Assembly (NCBI RefSeq): GCF_963259705.1 | Contig: NC_081841.1 | Location: forward strand, 90,967,063 to 91,031,062 | Origin: Myotis daubentonii | Lineage: Eukaryota > Chordata > Mammalia > Chiroptera > Vespertilionidae | Length of the DNA: 64,000 bases | Direction of reading: 5' to 3' | Shown: one piece after another, positions 1 to 12,147 of the stretch | Layout: each line of letters begins with the position of its first letter | Position numbering within the stretch: position 1 is the stretch's first letter | Notes under the pieces: model-generated | What the model saw: the letters and a program-made list of their open reading frames with translations, nothing else | Told to the model about the DNA's origin: nothing | Databases searched by the model: none | Translations under genes and position numbers: made by a program

Positions 1-300
1 TGGGGGTTGGGGGGTGGGGGGTGGGGGTCGCCAGGGGGAAAAGGGAGGGGACTCACAAGACTGAAGGACATTTTCTAAGCAATACAGGTTTCAAATGTAA
101 CTATTTTATGAGAGCCAATATGGATTATCTACCTGCTGAAACTTCTGCTTTGCTTCATTCAGCACTGTCATTTCCTAAAAGTATTGAAAAACTCCAGCTA
201 AAAAATTTTAAAGAGAATGAAGTTGGAATGCATACTACAATATGGATGAATCTTGAAAACATGCTAAGTGAAAGAAGCTAGACACAAAAAGGCATATATG

Positions 301-485
301 CCCTAGCTGGTTTGGCTCAGACTAAAGGGTTCCAGGTTCGATTCCTGTCAAGGGCTCATGCCCAGGTTGCGGGCTCGATCTCCAGTAGGGAGTGTGCAAG
401 AGGCAGCCAATCAATGATTCTCTCTCATCATTGATGTTTCTATCCCTCTCTCTTCCTCTCTGAAATCAATATATTTTTTTAAAAA
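301..485 (+). mobile_element. VES-type SINE, internally deleted
   Basis: Opens with CTAGCTGGTTTGGCTCAG and then jumps to ACTAAAGGGTTCCAGG, missing about 20 bp between the A- and B-box regions of the tRNA-like head. B box GGTTCGATTCC is present. The body and TC-rich region end in an A-rich tail. Confidence 0.85.
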
Positions 486-599
486 GCCATATATGATTCC
501 ATTTATATGAAATATCCAGAATAGGACAATGCATAGAAACAAAGTAGGTAAGTGGTTGCCAGGGGTTGAGGTGGAGAGTGACCACTAATGGGTATAGGG

Positions 600-820
600 C
601 AGGGGTGGGCAAACTTTTTGACTCAAGGGCCACAATGGGTTCTTAAATTGGACAGAGGGCCGGAACAAAAGCATGGATGGAGTGTTTGTGTGAACGAATA
701 TAAATTCAAAGTAAACATCATTACATAAAAGGGTACGGTCTTTTTTTTTTTTTTTTTTTTAGTTTTATTCATTTCAAACGAGCTGGATCCGGCCCGTGGG
801 CCGTAGTTTGCCCACGGGTG
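600..820 (+). mobile_element. nonautonomous hAT element (copy 1 of a family of three)
   Basis: Terminal inverted repeats CAGGGGTGGGCAAACT and its near complement ending GTTTGCCCACGGGTG. Flanked by an 8-bp target duplication, GTATAGGG (592-599) and GTATAGGA (821-828). It contains a T-tract and no coding capacity. The 8-bp duplication and CAG...CTG-like ends place it in hAT. Confidence 0.88.
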
Positions 821-1817
821 GTATAGGACTTCTTTTTTGGGGTGATGAAAATGTTCTATTTAGATAGTGGTGATGGTTGCACAATTTTGTTAATATGTTA
901 AAATGAATGGATTGTACATTTTAAAGGGGTAAATTTTATGGTATGTGAATTATATCTCAAAAAATAAATGAAGCACTTAGATTTTCCTTTCATATTCAGT
1001 AAAATATTATTTTACCTATGAATTGCAGGTTGGAATAGCAAAAGAAAATGAAGGGGAGATAATTACCTGTACTACTTGGTTATTTTCAATAATTAACATA
1101 TTTATTAACTGAATTTTTAGTAATGAACTCATGAATGTAGTTCAGTAATGAACTGAAGAAAAACTTTGCAAGTTCAACGATCGCATTTGAAGTGTCTGTG
1201 GTCCATGCAAAGACGTGCTGACTCATGTTATAGTTTTAGCACTGCTCAAATATCTTCCTAGAGTTTGCTGTTAACCTCCAATGGCATTATACTCCCCCAC
1301 CCAACTTTTCTATTTATCTTTCAAAATTTAGCTCAAATCTCAGACTTCTAAAAATCTCTTTCCTTAAAAACCAATCTTGAGGGTTCCCCCATCCAGATAG
1401 TCACATCTTTGGTGTTCTCATTGTTGCCTTTGTTTTCTATATATGAAAAGGTACTGGCTGTATGATTTTACTTGTATTTTCACATTCTACCCATCTTTGC
1501 ACTAAAGCCACGTACACTCAAGGCCATTGTTTCTGCAAGGCACACAATAAAATCTGGAGATCTTAAAACAAAACATAAAAAAACATGCTTGGGCTAGCAA
1601 CTGTTAAATTTGTAAGTGTTCCAGATAATTCTGATACACAACCGTGAACTAAGTCCTCTGATTAAAAACAAATGTTCATAGGCGCTCTCACTCCCAGGAG
1701 CACACCAGCACCCTTCCCGTCCCCCTCCTCTTACCCCTAAATGCTTTACCTTTACCTTTCTCTCTCCTAAGCTCCAAGGGCCGCCCCTTTTGCCTCTGTA
1801 AATAAATAAATATATAT

Positions 1818-2038
1818 TATTATTATTATTATTATTATTGATTTTTTACAGAGAGGAAGGGAGAGGGATAAAGAATTAGAAACATCGATGAGAGAAGAAC
1901 ATCGATCAGCTGCCTCCTGCACATCCCCCACTGGGGATGTGCCCGCAACCAAGGTACATGCCCTTGACCGGAATCGAACCTGGGACCCTTCAGTCCTCAG
2001 GCTGATGCTCTATCCACTGAGCCAAACCGGTTAGGGCT
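1818..2038 (-). mobile_element. VES SINE, antisense, with (ATT)n tail
   Basis: Reverse complement of a full VES element: the head (ending CCAAACCGGTTAGGGC) is on the right and the tail, expanded into (ATT)n at about 1818-1841, is on the left. It is the only clearly minus-strand SINE in the UBE2N intron segment. Confidence 0.88.
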
Positions 2039-2109
2039 TGCCTCTGTAACATTGTTTCCAGAGCCCATTTCTTCTACGACTCACTTCTACCTCTGTGACT
2101 TCCTAAGAA

Positions 2110-3240
2110 AACTTTGTCTTATAGTTTGAAAAATAAAAGTAAGGGCACTTGAAACTAAAGAGAAAATGAACAAATGGGACTACATCAAAATAAAAAGCTT
2201 CTGCACAGCAAAAGAAACCATCAACAAAACAACGAGAAAACCCACTGTGTGGGAAAATATTTGCCAATGTCATATCTGATAAGGGCCTAATCTCCAAAAT
2301 TTATAGGGAACTCATACAACTTAACAAAAGGAAGATAAACAATCCAATCAAAAAATGGGCAAAGGATCTAAATAGACACCTTTCAAAAGAGGACATTCAG
2401 AAAGCCAAGAGACATATGAAAACATGCTCAAAGTCACTAATCATCCGAGAGATGCAAATCAAAACAGCAATGAGGTACCATCTCACACCTGTCAGACTGG
2501 CTATCATCAACAAATCAACAAACGACAAGTGCTGGAGAGGAAGTGGAGAAAAAGGAACACTTGTGCACTGCTGGTGGGAATGCAGACTGGTGCAGCCACT
2601 ATGGAAGACAGTATGGAGTTTCCTGAAAAAACTGAAAATGGAACTCCCATTTGACCCTGTGATCCCACTTCTAGGAATATATCCCAAGAAACCAGAAACA
2701 CCAATCAGAAAGGATATATGCACCCCTATGTTCATAGCAGCACAATTCACCATAGCTAAGATCTGGAAACAGCCTAAGTGCCCATCAGTAGATGAATGGA
2801 TTAGAAAACTGTGGTACATCTACACGATGGAATACTATGCTGCTCTAAAAAGGAAGGAACTCTTACCATTTGCAACGGCATGGATGGAACTGGAGAGCAT
2901 TATGCTAAGTGAAATAAGCCAGTCAATGAAGGAAAAATACCACATGAACTCACTCATTCATGGATAATAGAGACCATTATAAACTTTTGAACAATAATAG
3001 ATACAGAGGCAGAGCTGCCTCAAACAGATTGTCAAACTGCAGCGGGAAGCCCGGGGAGGGTTGGGGGACAGGAGGTACGGGGGTAAGAGATCAACCAAAG
3101 GACTTGTATGCATGCATATAAGCATAACCAATGGACATAAGACACTGGGGGATAGGGGAGGCTAGGGGACTGTCTAGGGCGGGGGGATAAAATGGATACA
3201 TATGTAATACCCTTTGTAATACTTTAAGCAATAAAAAAAA
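2110..3240 (+). mobile_element. L1 3' end (ORF2 C-terminus and 3' UTR)
   Basis: A 5'-truncated L1. Frame 2416-2967 gives 183 uninterrupted codons of the ORF2p C-terminal region (motifs [38 protein letters not shown]), ending in a stop at 2967. A G-rich 3' UTR, AATAAA-like signal and poly(A) at 3229-3246 follow. The reverse-transcriptase and endonuclease parts are absent, so it cannot move on its own. The intact frame suggests it is fairly young. Confidence 0.93.
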
Positions 3241-3797
3241 AAAAAAGAAAAAAATAAAAAAGAAAAGTAAAAACCAGTATTCACAGAAAATATCTTCTAG
3301 TTCCTACCACTCAATACATTGGCATCCCACAAAATTAAACTAGGAGAAGATTCTGATAAGAAATATGCAAGGTTTGGCCGAAGACTCACTGATCACATTC
3401 AATGGCAGAGCCTGAATGGAGCTTGCAGCACTTTCAGTTTAACCCTCTGACTGAATTGCAACAATAAAGACAGAACGGACAGAGTGCTGTATTTGAAAAG
3501 ATACATATAAATAGGGGTACTAGCTCTTTCACATCTAAAGAAACTTCAAGCTTTATGTAAATCATTGTGCCTCAACTGTAAAAGCAAAAATTAAATTAAG
3601 TAGGTACATACACCATCCCTGAGTGGAAAACACAAAATTCAATTTAATTGTAATTCATTTTTAGGCTTACTGAATGAAAAAAAACCCACAAAACACCTTG
3701 TTTAAAATTAACATTAGAGTGGTATAGTCTAACACGGTGATACCTAAAATGAATTTTGCTGGTAAGAAATAGCAAGTGAGCTATCAAATATAAGTAT

Positions 3798-3832
3798 GTT
3801 GAAAGGAAGGAAGGAAGGCAGGCAGGCAGGCC
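3798..3832 (+). repeat. (GAAG)n/(GCAG)n microsatellite
   Basis: Four-base repeat GAAG that changes to GCAG. Confidence 0.9.
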
Positions 3833-4103
3833 AGGAGAGAAATAGCTGCTCTTTAGTTCCTTCTCACTGGAACCCCACACTTCCCCAAATCCAGACAACC
3901 AGGAGGGCAGGTAAGAAATATGCCACTAGAGAGCAGGAGCATACCATATTAAGGCAAACAAAACAGGAACTCCAACTACAATAAGTAGACTTTTGATTTT
4001 TTTTAAAAAAAGAAAGAAAGCTAAATAAGCACTATAGACTCTGCACATGAACATATTTTCACTTCATGCATCCAAATGATAAAATATAAAAATACATGTA
4101 CTC

Positions 4104-4325
4104 GCCCTAACCGGTTTGGCTCAGTGGATAGAGCGTCGGCCTGCAGACTGAAGGGTCCCAGGTTCGATTCGGTCAAGGGCATGTACCTTGGTTGCAGGCA
4201 CATCCCCAGTAGGGGGCGTGCAGGAGGCAGCTGATCGATGTTTCTCTCTCATCGATGTTTCTAACTCTCTATCCCTTCCCCTTCCTCTCTGTGAAAAATC
4301 AATAAAATATATTTTTAAAAAAAGA
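4104..4325 (+). mobile_element. VES SINE, near consensus
   Basis: Full-length. Head GCCCTAACCGGTTTGGCTCA with A box, B box GGTTCGATTC, body with CCCCAGTAGGGGGCG, a TC-rich region with the ATCGATGTTTCT duplication, and a tail AATAAAATATATTTTT followed by A. Confidence 0.93.
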
Positions 4326-4523
4326 AAGAAATGAGCACTCATTCTCATATCCTTGCTCAGATGTTTTAAAAAAAAATACATATACTCAGTTATCACATAG
4401 GAGCAGATATGTTCTGGCACATTCGATCTACAGTACCCACAGTCTATAAAACCAGATTGCCTGGGTTCATATCACAACTCCATCAATTACTTAATCCCTC
4501 TGTCCAGCTATCCACATCCATAA

Positions 4524-4869
4524 TCTATATATATAAAAGCCTAAGTGACTATCCGACCATCCAACTGGTAGCTATGATGAACAATGACCACCAAGGGGCA
4601 GCTGCTCCAACCAGTAGCTATGACATGCACTGACCACTAGGGGGCAGACGCTTGACGCAGGAGCTGCGGTGACTTGGCAGCTGTGGTTCTCAGGTGACGC
4701 ACCTGGAACCAGAGAGGAGGGAGCCCGTTTCCGGGGTGCGTCACCTGAGAACAACCCTCTTGCAATCCAGGACCCCTTGGGGGATGTCGGAGGGCCAGTT
4801 TTGGCCCTATCCCCACAGGCTAGGCCGAAGGATGCCACCGGTGCATGAATCCATGCACTGGGCCTTTAG
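4524..4869 (+). mobile_element. HeliBat-type Helitron
   Basis: Starts TCTATATATATAAAAGCC and ends in a short palindrome (GTGCATGAATCCATGCAC) followed by GGGCCTTTAG, a decayed version of the usual CCTCTAG end. It is nonautonomous, with a GC-rich interior and no Rep/helicase coding. It carries two CTCF-like cores (4588-4601 and 4634-4647). Confidence 0.9.
4634..4647 (+). promoter_or_regulatory. CTCF-core-like motif inside a Helitron
   Basis: CCACTAGGGGGCAG fits CCASYAGRKGGCRS at all 14 positions. A second copy upstream at 4588-4601 (CCACCAAGGGGCAG) has one mismatch. Sequence match only; occupancy unknown. Confidence 0.5.
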
Positions 4870-5750
4870 TATAGAGATAAAACTGTACCCACATCATAGG
4901 ATTGCTGTTAAAATAAATTAAAGCATGCAATATGCTTAGAACAATTCCTCATATACAGTTAAGTGCTCCATAAAATATTTCTATTGTTTACATAATAAAA
5001 ACTGTAAAATCAATCCCACTTAGAGAATAGTTGCCACACTCTGATAAATATAATTCAAAGACTAAGTATTAATTTAACAATTCAAAACTCAACAAAGCTT
5101 TGTTTGCCCAAGAATACTTAATGCGAACTCTCTGAAGTTAGTAATTAAACAGTAGGCACCACACACACTGGATTTCTGGAATATGCTATGCATTTATATA
5201 TATTCTTTCATATTCATTCATTCATTCATTCTCTCTCTCTCTCCTTCCAACTTTTACATCTGCTATTCCTTTTGCCCAAAACTCTCCCTCCTCTTCAAAT
5301 TTAAAACACTTGCTCAACAGGTATCTTTCCTTCATCCTTAGATATCCTTAAAGCCCATGTGTATCTTCTTTCATAACACACCTCACTATAACTTTGTGTT
5401 TCACAACTGTTTTCTACTAGGTAAGGATGCCTTATCTTGTTCACCTGGCTTTGTGCTGAATATATATTATGTATTCAATAAATGTTAATTTAATTGAACT
5501 GAAACATATCTCATAAATGGATAATAAAGAGGCATACAAATCACAATGTTACAAAAGACCGAAATTTTGCTTTGGGCTCTTACTAGTTTACGAAAGCCAC
5601 TTTTGCACCACCCCATGGTAAAAGGGGGTAGGGAATGGTAATACCAATAGTCCTCAAGGATCAGTAAAAACAGTAACATTACAGGGTCAACGTTTTTTTT
5701 TTAGTATGGACTATAAAGAAATCTTAAAAAGTAGTAAAGAAATAAAAAGC

Positions 5751-5966
5751 GCCAAAACCGGTTTGGCTCAGTGGATAGAGCGTCGGCCTGCGGACTGAAA
5801 GGTCCCAGGTTCGATTCCGGTCAAGGGCATGTACCTGGGTTGCGGGCACATCCCTGGTGGGGGATGTGCAGGAGGTGTCTGATCGATGTTTCTCTCTCAT
5901 CGATGTTTCTGACTATCTCTCTCCCTTCCTCTCTGTAAAAAATCGATAAAATATATTTAAAAAAAA
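5751..5966 (+). mobile_element. VES SINE with 15-bp target duplication
   Basis: Full-length SINE with head GCCAAAACCGGTTTGGCTCA. The target duplication AAAGAAATAAAAAGC (5736-5750 and 5967-5981) is perfect, so the insertion is recent. Confidence 0.93.
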
Positions 5967-6623
5967 AAAGAAATAAAAAGCACCCATGGTCTCAAGACAC
6001 AAATAACACATTATATTTCTTTCTAGTATTCCCTTGGTAATGCCTTCAATTACTAGATTATAAAGACTTTGAAAATAAAATTGATTTGCCCAAAATAGAC
6101 TAAACCTCTAATAGTGACATATTGTGATGGTACTGAAAAGTAAAGGAGTTTAAAAATCTAAGAGGAAATAGCCAACTTTTTTAAAAGGTAAAATGTGTCA
6201 ACATTAGATTCTGAAATCAACATCTAAAATACTTTAAATTATAGCTGAATCTGAATTATTTAGAAACAGCTGAATTAGAGGCCAATTCAGAATTATAAAA
6301 ATATCTATGCCAAGTACCCTTAGAAGATTTTAGAATAGCCATGTCCAGGATTTTAGCAAATATACGATGCCTGGATGACATGGTGTAGCTCTTGAAAGAA
6401 TGACTAATGAATTCTTTCTGTTGATTCTCTGAGGGCTCTTAACCAGTTATCCAGTTCTTCCAACCACACACTAATGACTTCTGCCACCAGAGAAGTCATG
6501 GTTCTATCTAGGGCCATGATTCTCACTCTCTTAGACTATGGTCATGGTGATCCTACATCCTATCTAATCTACAAATTAAAGATGACTATATTTAACATTA
6601 AAAAAAACCAAAAAACAAAAACT

Positions 6624-7130
6624 TCACCCTGGCTGCTTTGGCTCAGTGGTTTGTGTCGGCCCTCCCACCAAAGGGTCTCTGGCTAGATTCCAATTGGTTG
6701 CAGGTTCAACCCTGGGCCAGGTCAGAGCACTTGCGGGAGACAACCAATCAATGTTTCTCTCTCTCTCTCTCCCACTCTTCCTTCCCTTCCTCTCTCTCTA
6801 AAAATCAATGGAAAAAATACAGTGGGGCCTTGACTTATGAGTTTAATTCGTTCCGTGACCGAGCTCGTACCTCAAATTACTCGTATGTCAAATCAATTTT
6901 CACCATTACAATGAATTGAATGTTGGGCTGATGTTGTGGCATTCACTGTGACATTCGCTTCACCAACTAGCGGTGGGGTGTCTGAAGCTGGCTCGTAACC
7001 AGAATTTTAGCTCGCAACTCAAAGCAAAAAATCAGCCGAGAGACAGCTCCTATCTCGAAAAACTCGTTAGTCGGGACACTGTAAGTCAAGGCCCCACTGT
7101 ATCCTCATGTGAGGATTAAAAAAAAAAAAA
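6624..7130 (+). mobile_element. tRNA-derived SINE (older subfamily) with a MITE in its tail
   Basis: Head CACCCTGGCTGCTTTGGCTC, TC-rich region, then AAAATCAATGGAAAAAATA, broken at 6818 by the TA-flanked MITE. TCCTCATGTGAGGATTAAAA continues at 7102, the usual end of this SINE subfamily. Confidence 0.8.
6820..7099 (+). mobile_element. TA-flanked MITE (Tc1/mariner-pogo type), copy 1
   Basis: Long terminal inverted repeats CAGTGGGGCCTTGACTTA and TAAGTCAAGGCCCCACTG, flanked by TA on both sides (6818-6819, 7100-7101). No coding capacity. A second copy is at 49222-49502. Confidence 0.85.
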
Positions 7131-7162
7131 AACCACACACACACAAAAACCTCATTTGAGAA

Positions 7163-7386
7163 GCTGCTAAGACTGTGGCTCAGTTGGTTAGGTGAAATCC
7201 TGTGTACCTAGAGGTTTCCAGTTCCAATTCCTGGTCAGGGCACATGCCCGGGTTTCGGGCCAGATCCGCAGTAGGGGGAGTGAGTGCAAGAGGAAGCCAC
7301 CGATGGTTCACTCTCACATGGATGTTTCTTTCTCCCTCTCTCTCTAAATATATATATATATATGTGTGTGTGTATGTATATATATG

Positions 7387-7417
<31 letters not shown>

Positions 7418-7437
7418 ATACATATATATATATTTTA
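7163..7437 (+). mobile_element. tRNA-derived SINE with (TA)n tail
   Basis: Older subfamily: a CTGTGGCTCAGTTGG-like head, TGCCCGGGTTTCGGG body and TC-rich end. The tail has become a TA/TG dinucleotide run (about 7350-7436). Confidence 0.8.
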
Positions 7438-8615
7438 AAAGCTGCTGAGATTTTAGCTGAACTGTCTCCCCATTATTACATCTCCTAATTTGTATATCCA
7501 CGCTGATATCCTTCATTCACTACATTTGCAAAGAAAATTTCAACTGTATAATGCCACTGATTCAACTTTCACACACACAAAATAATTTGATTTCTTGATT
7601 ATCACATTACTACATATACTATGCCTTTTAGATCTATTTTGTGCTTAGAAAGTAAAATTATATAACAGTAATTAGGCACCTACATCACAATTGTGTTGAC
7701 TACAACTGTAATGTTCAAAGCCCCTGCTGGATGCTAATCTCATTTTCTCATTTCTGGCATATGCATCCCCACCCCATAATAAATAACAGATTTAAATGTA
7801 TGTTCAGAATCCATACTATTTAGGGTAAATTGTTTTCTTCTTAAACCCATTTACCCACCGGTAAACCAAACTACTAGGTGTAAGAAAAAAGCAAAGGTAC
7901 TGACTTGCAAGTGGGGACTCCTAGTGATCCAACTCCTTTGGCCTACAGACTCATCAGAAAAGAAAAAGGATGGTATCTTTACTGTGTTAAATCTCTATGG
8001 CTATAGATGGTCACAAGTGTGAAAATAACTCAGAACTTCCACAAAGTAAACACATAGCATTCCTGATGCTATCATCATTTAGCATGGTGGGTACTCAGAA
8101 AGTAATTGATAATTTCTATAGCGTGAGAGTTGATCATTCTGAACTGAAGAAAGTGCTTGACACAGAGAAACTTAAAGAATAACACTCAGCTACTATTTTA
8201 ACTTTTCAATTATGCTCATATTTAATAAAAACATTAGGTAACATACTAAACAATATCCTTATAGGCTTGGAAGTTAAATCATTACCAAAAGTAGTCTAGG
8301 GATTCTTAACCTGGAATCCATGGAGACAGGATCCCTAGAAGTCATATACAAAAACCATGGTTTATTGTCCTAAGAAGGTCAGAAAACTCAATTGGAACAA
8401 CCAAAAGAGCTAAAAACCATACTGTCCCTAGTCAAATTTTTACTATGAGTTTATTTTGTTTCCTAAGGATGTTTTAATTACAATTTATAACAAGTCCATC
8501 ATCATCATGGTAAGTTGTTCATGCCTTTCTTTAAATGGTGGAGAGAGAGGGGCCAACGGATGACGATACATTATCCACCAACAATTTGCAAGACTTTAAA
8601 AAAAAGGCTCAGTTT

Positions 8616-8843
8616 GTCCTTGCCAGCATGGCTCAGTTGGTTAGAGCATTGTCCAATATACAGAGAAAGGTCAAAGGTTCAATTCCTGGTCATTCCTGGT
8701 CAGGGTACATACCTAGGTTTTGGGTTCAATCCTGATCAGGGTGCTAAGGGGAAGCAACCAATCGATATTTCTCTTATATCAATGTTTCTCTCTCTTTTAA
8801 ATCAATAAAAACATATCCTTGGTGAAGATTTTTTTTTTAAGCA
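8616..8843 (+). mobile_element. tRNA-derived SINE, older subfamily
   Basis: Head CCTTGCCAGCATGGCTCAG, B-box-like GGTTCAATTCC, a short internal duplication of TGGTCATTCC near 8687-8701, and a TCAATGTTTCTC end. Confidence 0.8.
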
Positions 8844-9352
8844 GCAGTTTTCTGAATCACTTTTCTTACTAAAAACTACTGTATATATTTTAAATAGTGA
8901 TAGGAAAAAGTGCTGTGTTTTTAAAATCAAAATTATTGAAGTAAAAAATAAGCAGAACTCAAGTCTCAATGCAAAGTCAGATCATATCAAGTTTTCTTTT
9001 TGTTTTTGTTTTTGAGTACTGGTCATCTGCAGCCTCAGACCCTGGTCAGGGCAGTGCTGAGTCTCAGCTACCTGGAATGTGAGGGAGGAGGGGATTTGGG
9101 TGTGGGAAAAAATCACAGCAGAAATAAAACAGTCCAAAAGCCCAGAAGCAAGGTGAGAGCGGACAGGCCCCTCAGGCCCTCTCAAGATGAGGGTGTGGAA
9201 GATGGCACCAGGCCTGAGACTCCCATATCAGGTTTTTAATAATTTGAAACTAAACCTCACCAAACAGAAAAGTAAATTTTAGAAAAGACTGCTGAAATTC
9301 TAATCTCAGATCAGTTTGCTAGGTTTTAACCAAGTAAGTCAACTCCTTAAGT

Positions 9353-10322
9353 TTATTTTTATCTTTAATTAATTACGGCATTACATATGTGTCCTCATCC
9401 CCCCATTAACCCCCCAAGTCCGTCCCCCCCACTCATGCCCTCATCCCCCTGTTATCTGTGTCCATTGGTTAGGTTTATATGCATGCATACAAGTCCTTTG
9501 GTTGATCTGTCCCCCTTACCCACACCCTCCCCTACCTTCCCTCTGAAGTTTGACAGTCTGATCAATGCTTCTGTCTCTAGATCGGTTTTTATTCATCAGT
9601 TTATGTTGTTCATTATATTCCATAAATGAGTGAGATCATGTGATATTTATCTTTCTCTGACTGGCTTATTTCGCTTAGCATAATGGTCTCCCGTTCTATC
9701 CATGCCGTTGCAAATGGTAAGAATTCCTTCTTTTTTTACCGCAATGTAGTATTTATTCCATTGTGTAGATGTACCACAGGTTTTTAATCCACTCATCTAC
9801 TGATGGGCACTTAGCTGTTTCCAAATCTTAGCTATGGTGAATTGTGCTGCTATGAACATAGGGGTACATATATCCTTTCTGGTTGGTGTTTCTAGCTTCT
9901 TGGGATATATTCCTAGAAGTGGGATCACTGGGTCAAATGGGAATTCCATTTTTAGTTTTTTGAGGAAACTCCATACTGTCCTCCACAGTGGCTGCACCAG
10001 TCTGCATTCCCACCAGCAGTGCACGAGCGTTCCTTTTTCTCCGCATCCTCGTCAACACTTGTTGTTTGTTGATTTGTTGATGATAGCCAGTCTGACAGGT
10101 GTGAGATGGTACCGCATTGTCGTTTTGATTTGCATCTCTCGGATGATTAGTGACTTTGAGCATGTTTTCATATGCCTCTTGGCCTTCTTTATGTCTTCTT
10201 TTGAAAAGTATCTATTTAGGTCCGTTGCCCATTTTTTATTGGATTGTTTATCTTCTTTTTGTTAAGTTGTATGAGTTCCCTGTAAATGTTGGAGATTAAA
10301 CCCTTATCGGTGATAACATTGG
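9353..10322 (-). mobile_element. L1 3' end, antisense
   Basis: Reverse complement of the same L1 3' segment as at 2.1-3.2 kb: the ORF2p C-terminal part (right) and 3' UTR (left), with decayed frames. Flanks CAACTCCTTAAGT (9340-9352) and CAACTCCTTCAGT (10323-10335) form a 13-bp target duplication with one mismatch. Confidence 0.92.
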
Positions 10323-10633
10323 CAACTCCTTCAGTAAGTTAACCACAGTTTGCTAAGGTTATATTTTATTGTTCTCATGATTAATTTTGAGAAGACAAAG
10401 GAATGTCATTATCAGTGCAACATGTAAAGCTGAAATAAATTTGTTTTTGACCAAGGCCACAACTACTGATCTCATTTATTTGTTCCCAAAATAACTGGTT
10501 CTTTTTTGTGACAGAGGGATTAGGAAAGACCTCTTACTTTAGGTACACTTTAACCTATATGACTTTAAGCTTTAATTACTCCGTCCCTTTGGCCCTGGAG
10601 GGAAGAGTTAAAAAATTTTTTAAACCTCTAGCT

Positions 10634-10845
10634 CAGTGGTTCTCAACCTTCTGGCCCTTTAAATACAATTCCTTATGTTGTGACCCAACCATAAAATTAT
10701 TTTTGTTGCTACTTCATAACTGTAATGTTGCTACTGTTATGAATTATAATGTAAATATCTGATATGCAGGATGGTCTTAGGCAACCCCTGTGAAAGGGTC
10801 ATTAGACCGCCAAAGGGGTCGTGACCCACAAGTTGAGAACCGCTG
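10634..10845 (-). mobile_element. SPIN-type hAT element, short derivative
   Basis: Ends CAGTGGTTCTCAACCTTCTG and GTTGAGAACCGCTG, with the internal GACCGCCAAAGGGGTCGTGACC block: the SPIN nonautonomous family in reverse. Flanks CTCTAGCT (10626-10633) and GTCTAGCT (10847-10854) resemble an 8-bp duplication, offset by one base. Confidence 0.88.
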
Positions 10846-11393
10846 CGTCTAGCTGAACACAGAACTGCTAAGATTCAGTATTAACTCAAACATGTGCAAA
10901 ATACCACTATATATAAGACTTTTCATTACAGCATTACTCACCTCTATATAATGGAAGAGAGCAGAGAATCAAGGTATTTGCATGAGGAAGGGAATGGGAT
11001 TAACATATATGCATGCACCAAGTCTCTGGCCTTTAGAAGGATATATTAGTACAATAAAAATAGTGGTTATCTGGGGAGGATAAAACTGGAATGCTGAAGG
11101 GACAGATGAGAGTCTTAAATCTTCCTCTATGTACCTTTTAGAACCTTAAATCTTCCTCTTATGTACCTTTCAGAACCTTCCAATTCAAATATTTCCTAAG
11201 CAACAAAATAAAAGATTGGCTTTTGTTTTTTAACGATTATGGGTGGAAAAAGAGACTGTTTAGCTCAGTGATTGGTTCAGATAGAAGCTACTAAGTAGTA
11301 ACATTGTCAAATTATGATATAGAATAACTTTCCTAAAACTTTCTTCCAAAAAGACTGAAGCACATCCATTCATCCAATCAATATATCAGTGCT

Positions 11394-11603
11394 GCCTGGC
11401 TGGTGTGGCGCGGTGGTTTAGTGTCAACCCAAGAACCAAGAAGTTACCAGTTTGATTCCTGTTCACGGCACATGCCCGGGTTGCAGGCTCGATCCCCAGT
11501 GGGGGGCATGTAGGAGGCAGCAGATATTTGATGTTTCTCTCTCATCAATGTTTCTATCTATCCTTTCCCTTCCTCTCTCTAAAAGAAATCAATAAAATAT
11601 ATT
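11394..11603 (+). mobile_element. tRNA-derived SINE, older subfamily
   Basis: Head CTGGCTGGTGTGGCGCGGTG, CCCCAGTGGGGGGCATG body, tail AATCAATAAAATATA. It lies at the left edge of an L2-like remnant. Confidence 0.82.
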
Positions 11604-11605
11604 AG

Positions 11606-12135
11606 TGCCTACTACATGTTCTACACATTAGAGTAATGCCCAAATCATTCAAGAGTCCTTGCCTTCATAGAGTTTAGTAGAAGTAGAGATAAAAAGTAAG
11701 TAATATAACTTGGAGTAGTGGTAAATGCTAGACAGAAGAGAGGCAAATATGAGAATGAAGAGCAACTAGGAGGAGGGGGAGAGGAAAACTGTGTTTTAGG
11801 AATCCTAAGGCAAACCTTTCAGAAGATATGTCATGTAAGCCAAGAACTGAACAATAAGCAATGCAATAAACAGGAGGAAAGCCCTGTGACTGGAATAAAC
11901 AAGGTTCCAGTGTATAGGATACAGCAAAGCAACAGTGTGGTTGAAGTGGAACAACAAAAGGAGTGAAGTGCAGGAGATAATCTAGAGGTAGGCAGATCCC
12001 AGTGACATGGAGGACCTTGTAGGTATTGGAGGTGGGGGGTGGGAGGGGGTAGTCAAGATTTTATTCTAAGTGTGATGGATGCAGAACCTTTGTAAAATTC
12101 TGGGCAGGGTAGTGACATGATCTCTATTTTTTTTT
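11606..12135 (+). mobile_element. L2-like remnant
   Basis: Resembles the L2 3' half: a TGCCTACTACATGTTCTA-like start, then CCTTGCCTTCATAGAGTTTA and later GGCAGGGTAGTGACATGATC. Recognised by pattern, strongly diverged. Confidence 0.45.
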
Positions 12136-12147
12136 AAATCTCCTTTT

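Larger units (their letters stand above)
4436..4965 (-). mobile_element. MIR remnant split by a Helitron
   Basis: Left part (about 4436-4523, a CCTGGGTTCATATCACAACT-like MIR core) and right part (about 4871-4965, ending AAGTGCTCCATAAAAT) fit a diverged MIR once the Helitron 4524-4869 is removed. The match is by eye; its strand could be wrong. Confidence 0.45.

Noticed and set aside
4104..4180. tRNA-gene-like sequences (A and B boxes)
   Set aside because: These are heads of VES SINEs; they continue into the SINE body and recur dozens of times.
4150..4240. VES SINE body CCAGTAGGGGGCG as another CTCF core
   Set aside because: The best copy (about 4206-4219) matches 13 of 14 positions, but most copies have GGT or GGAGAT in place of GGC, so I did not count SINEs in the CTCF argument.
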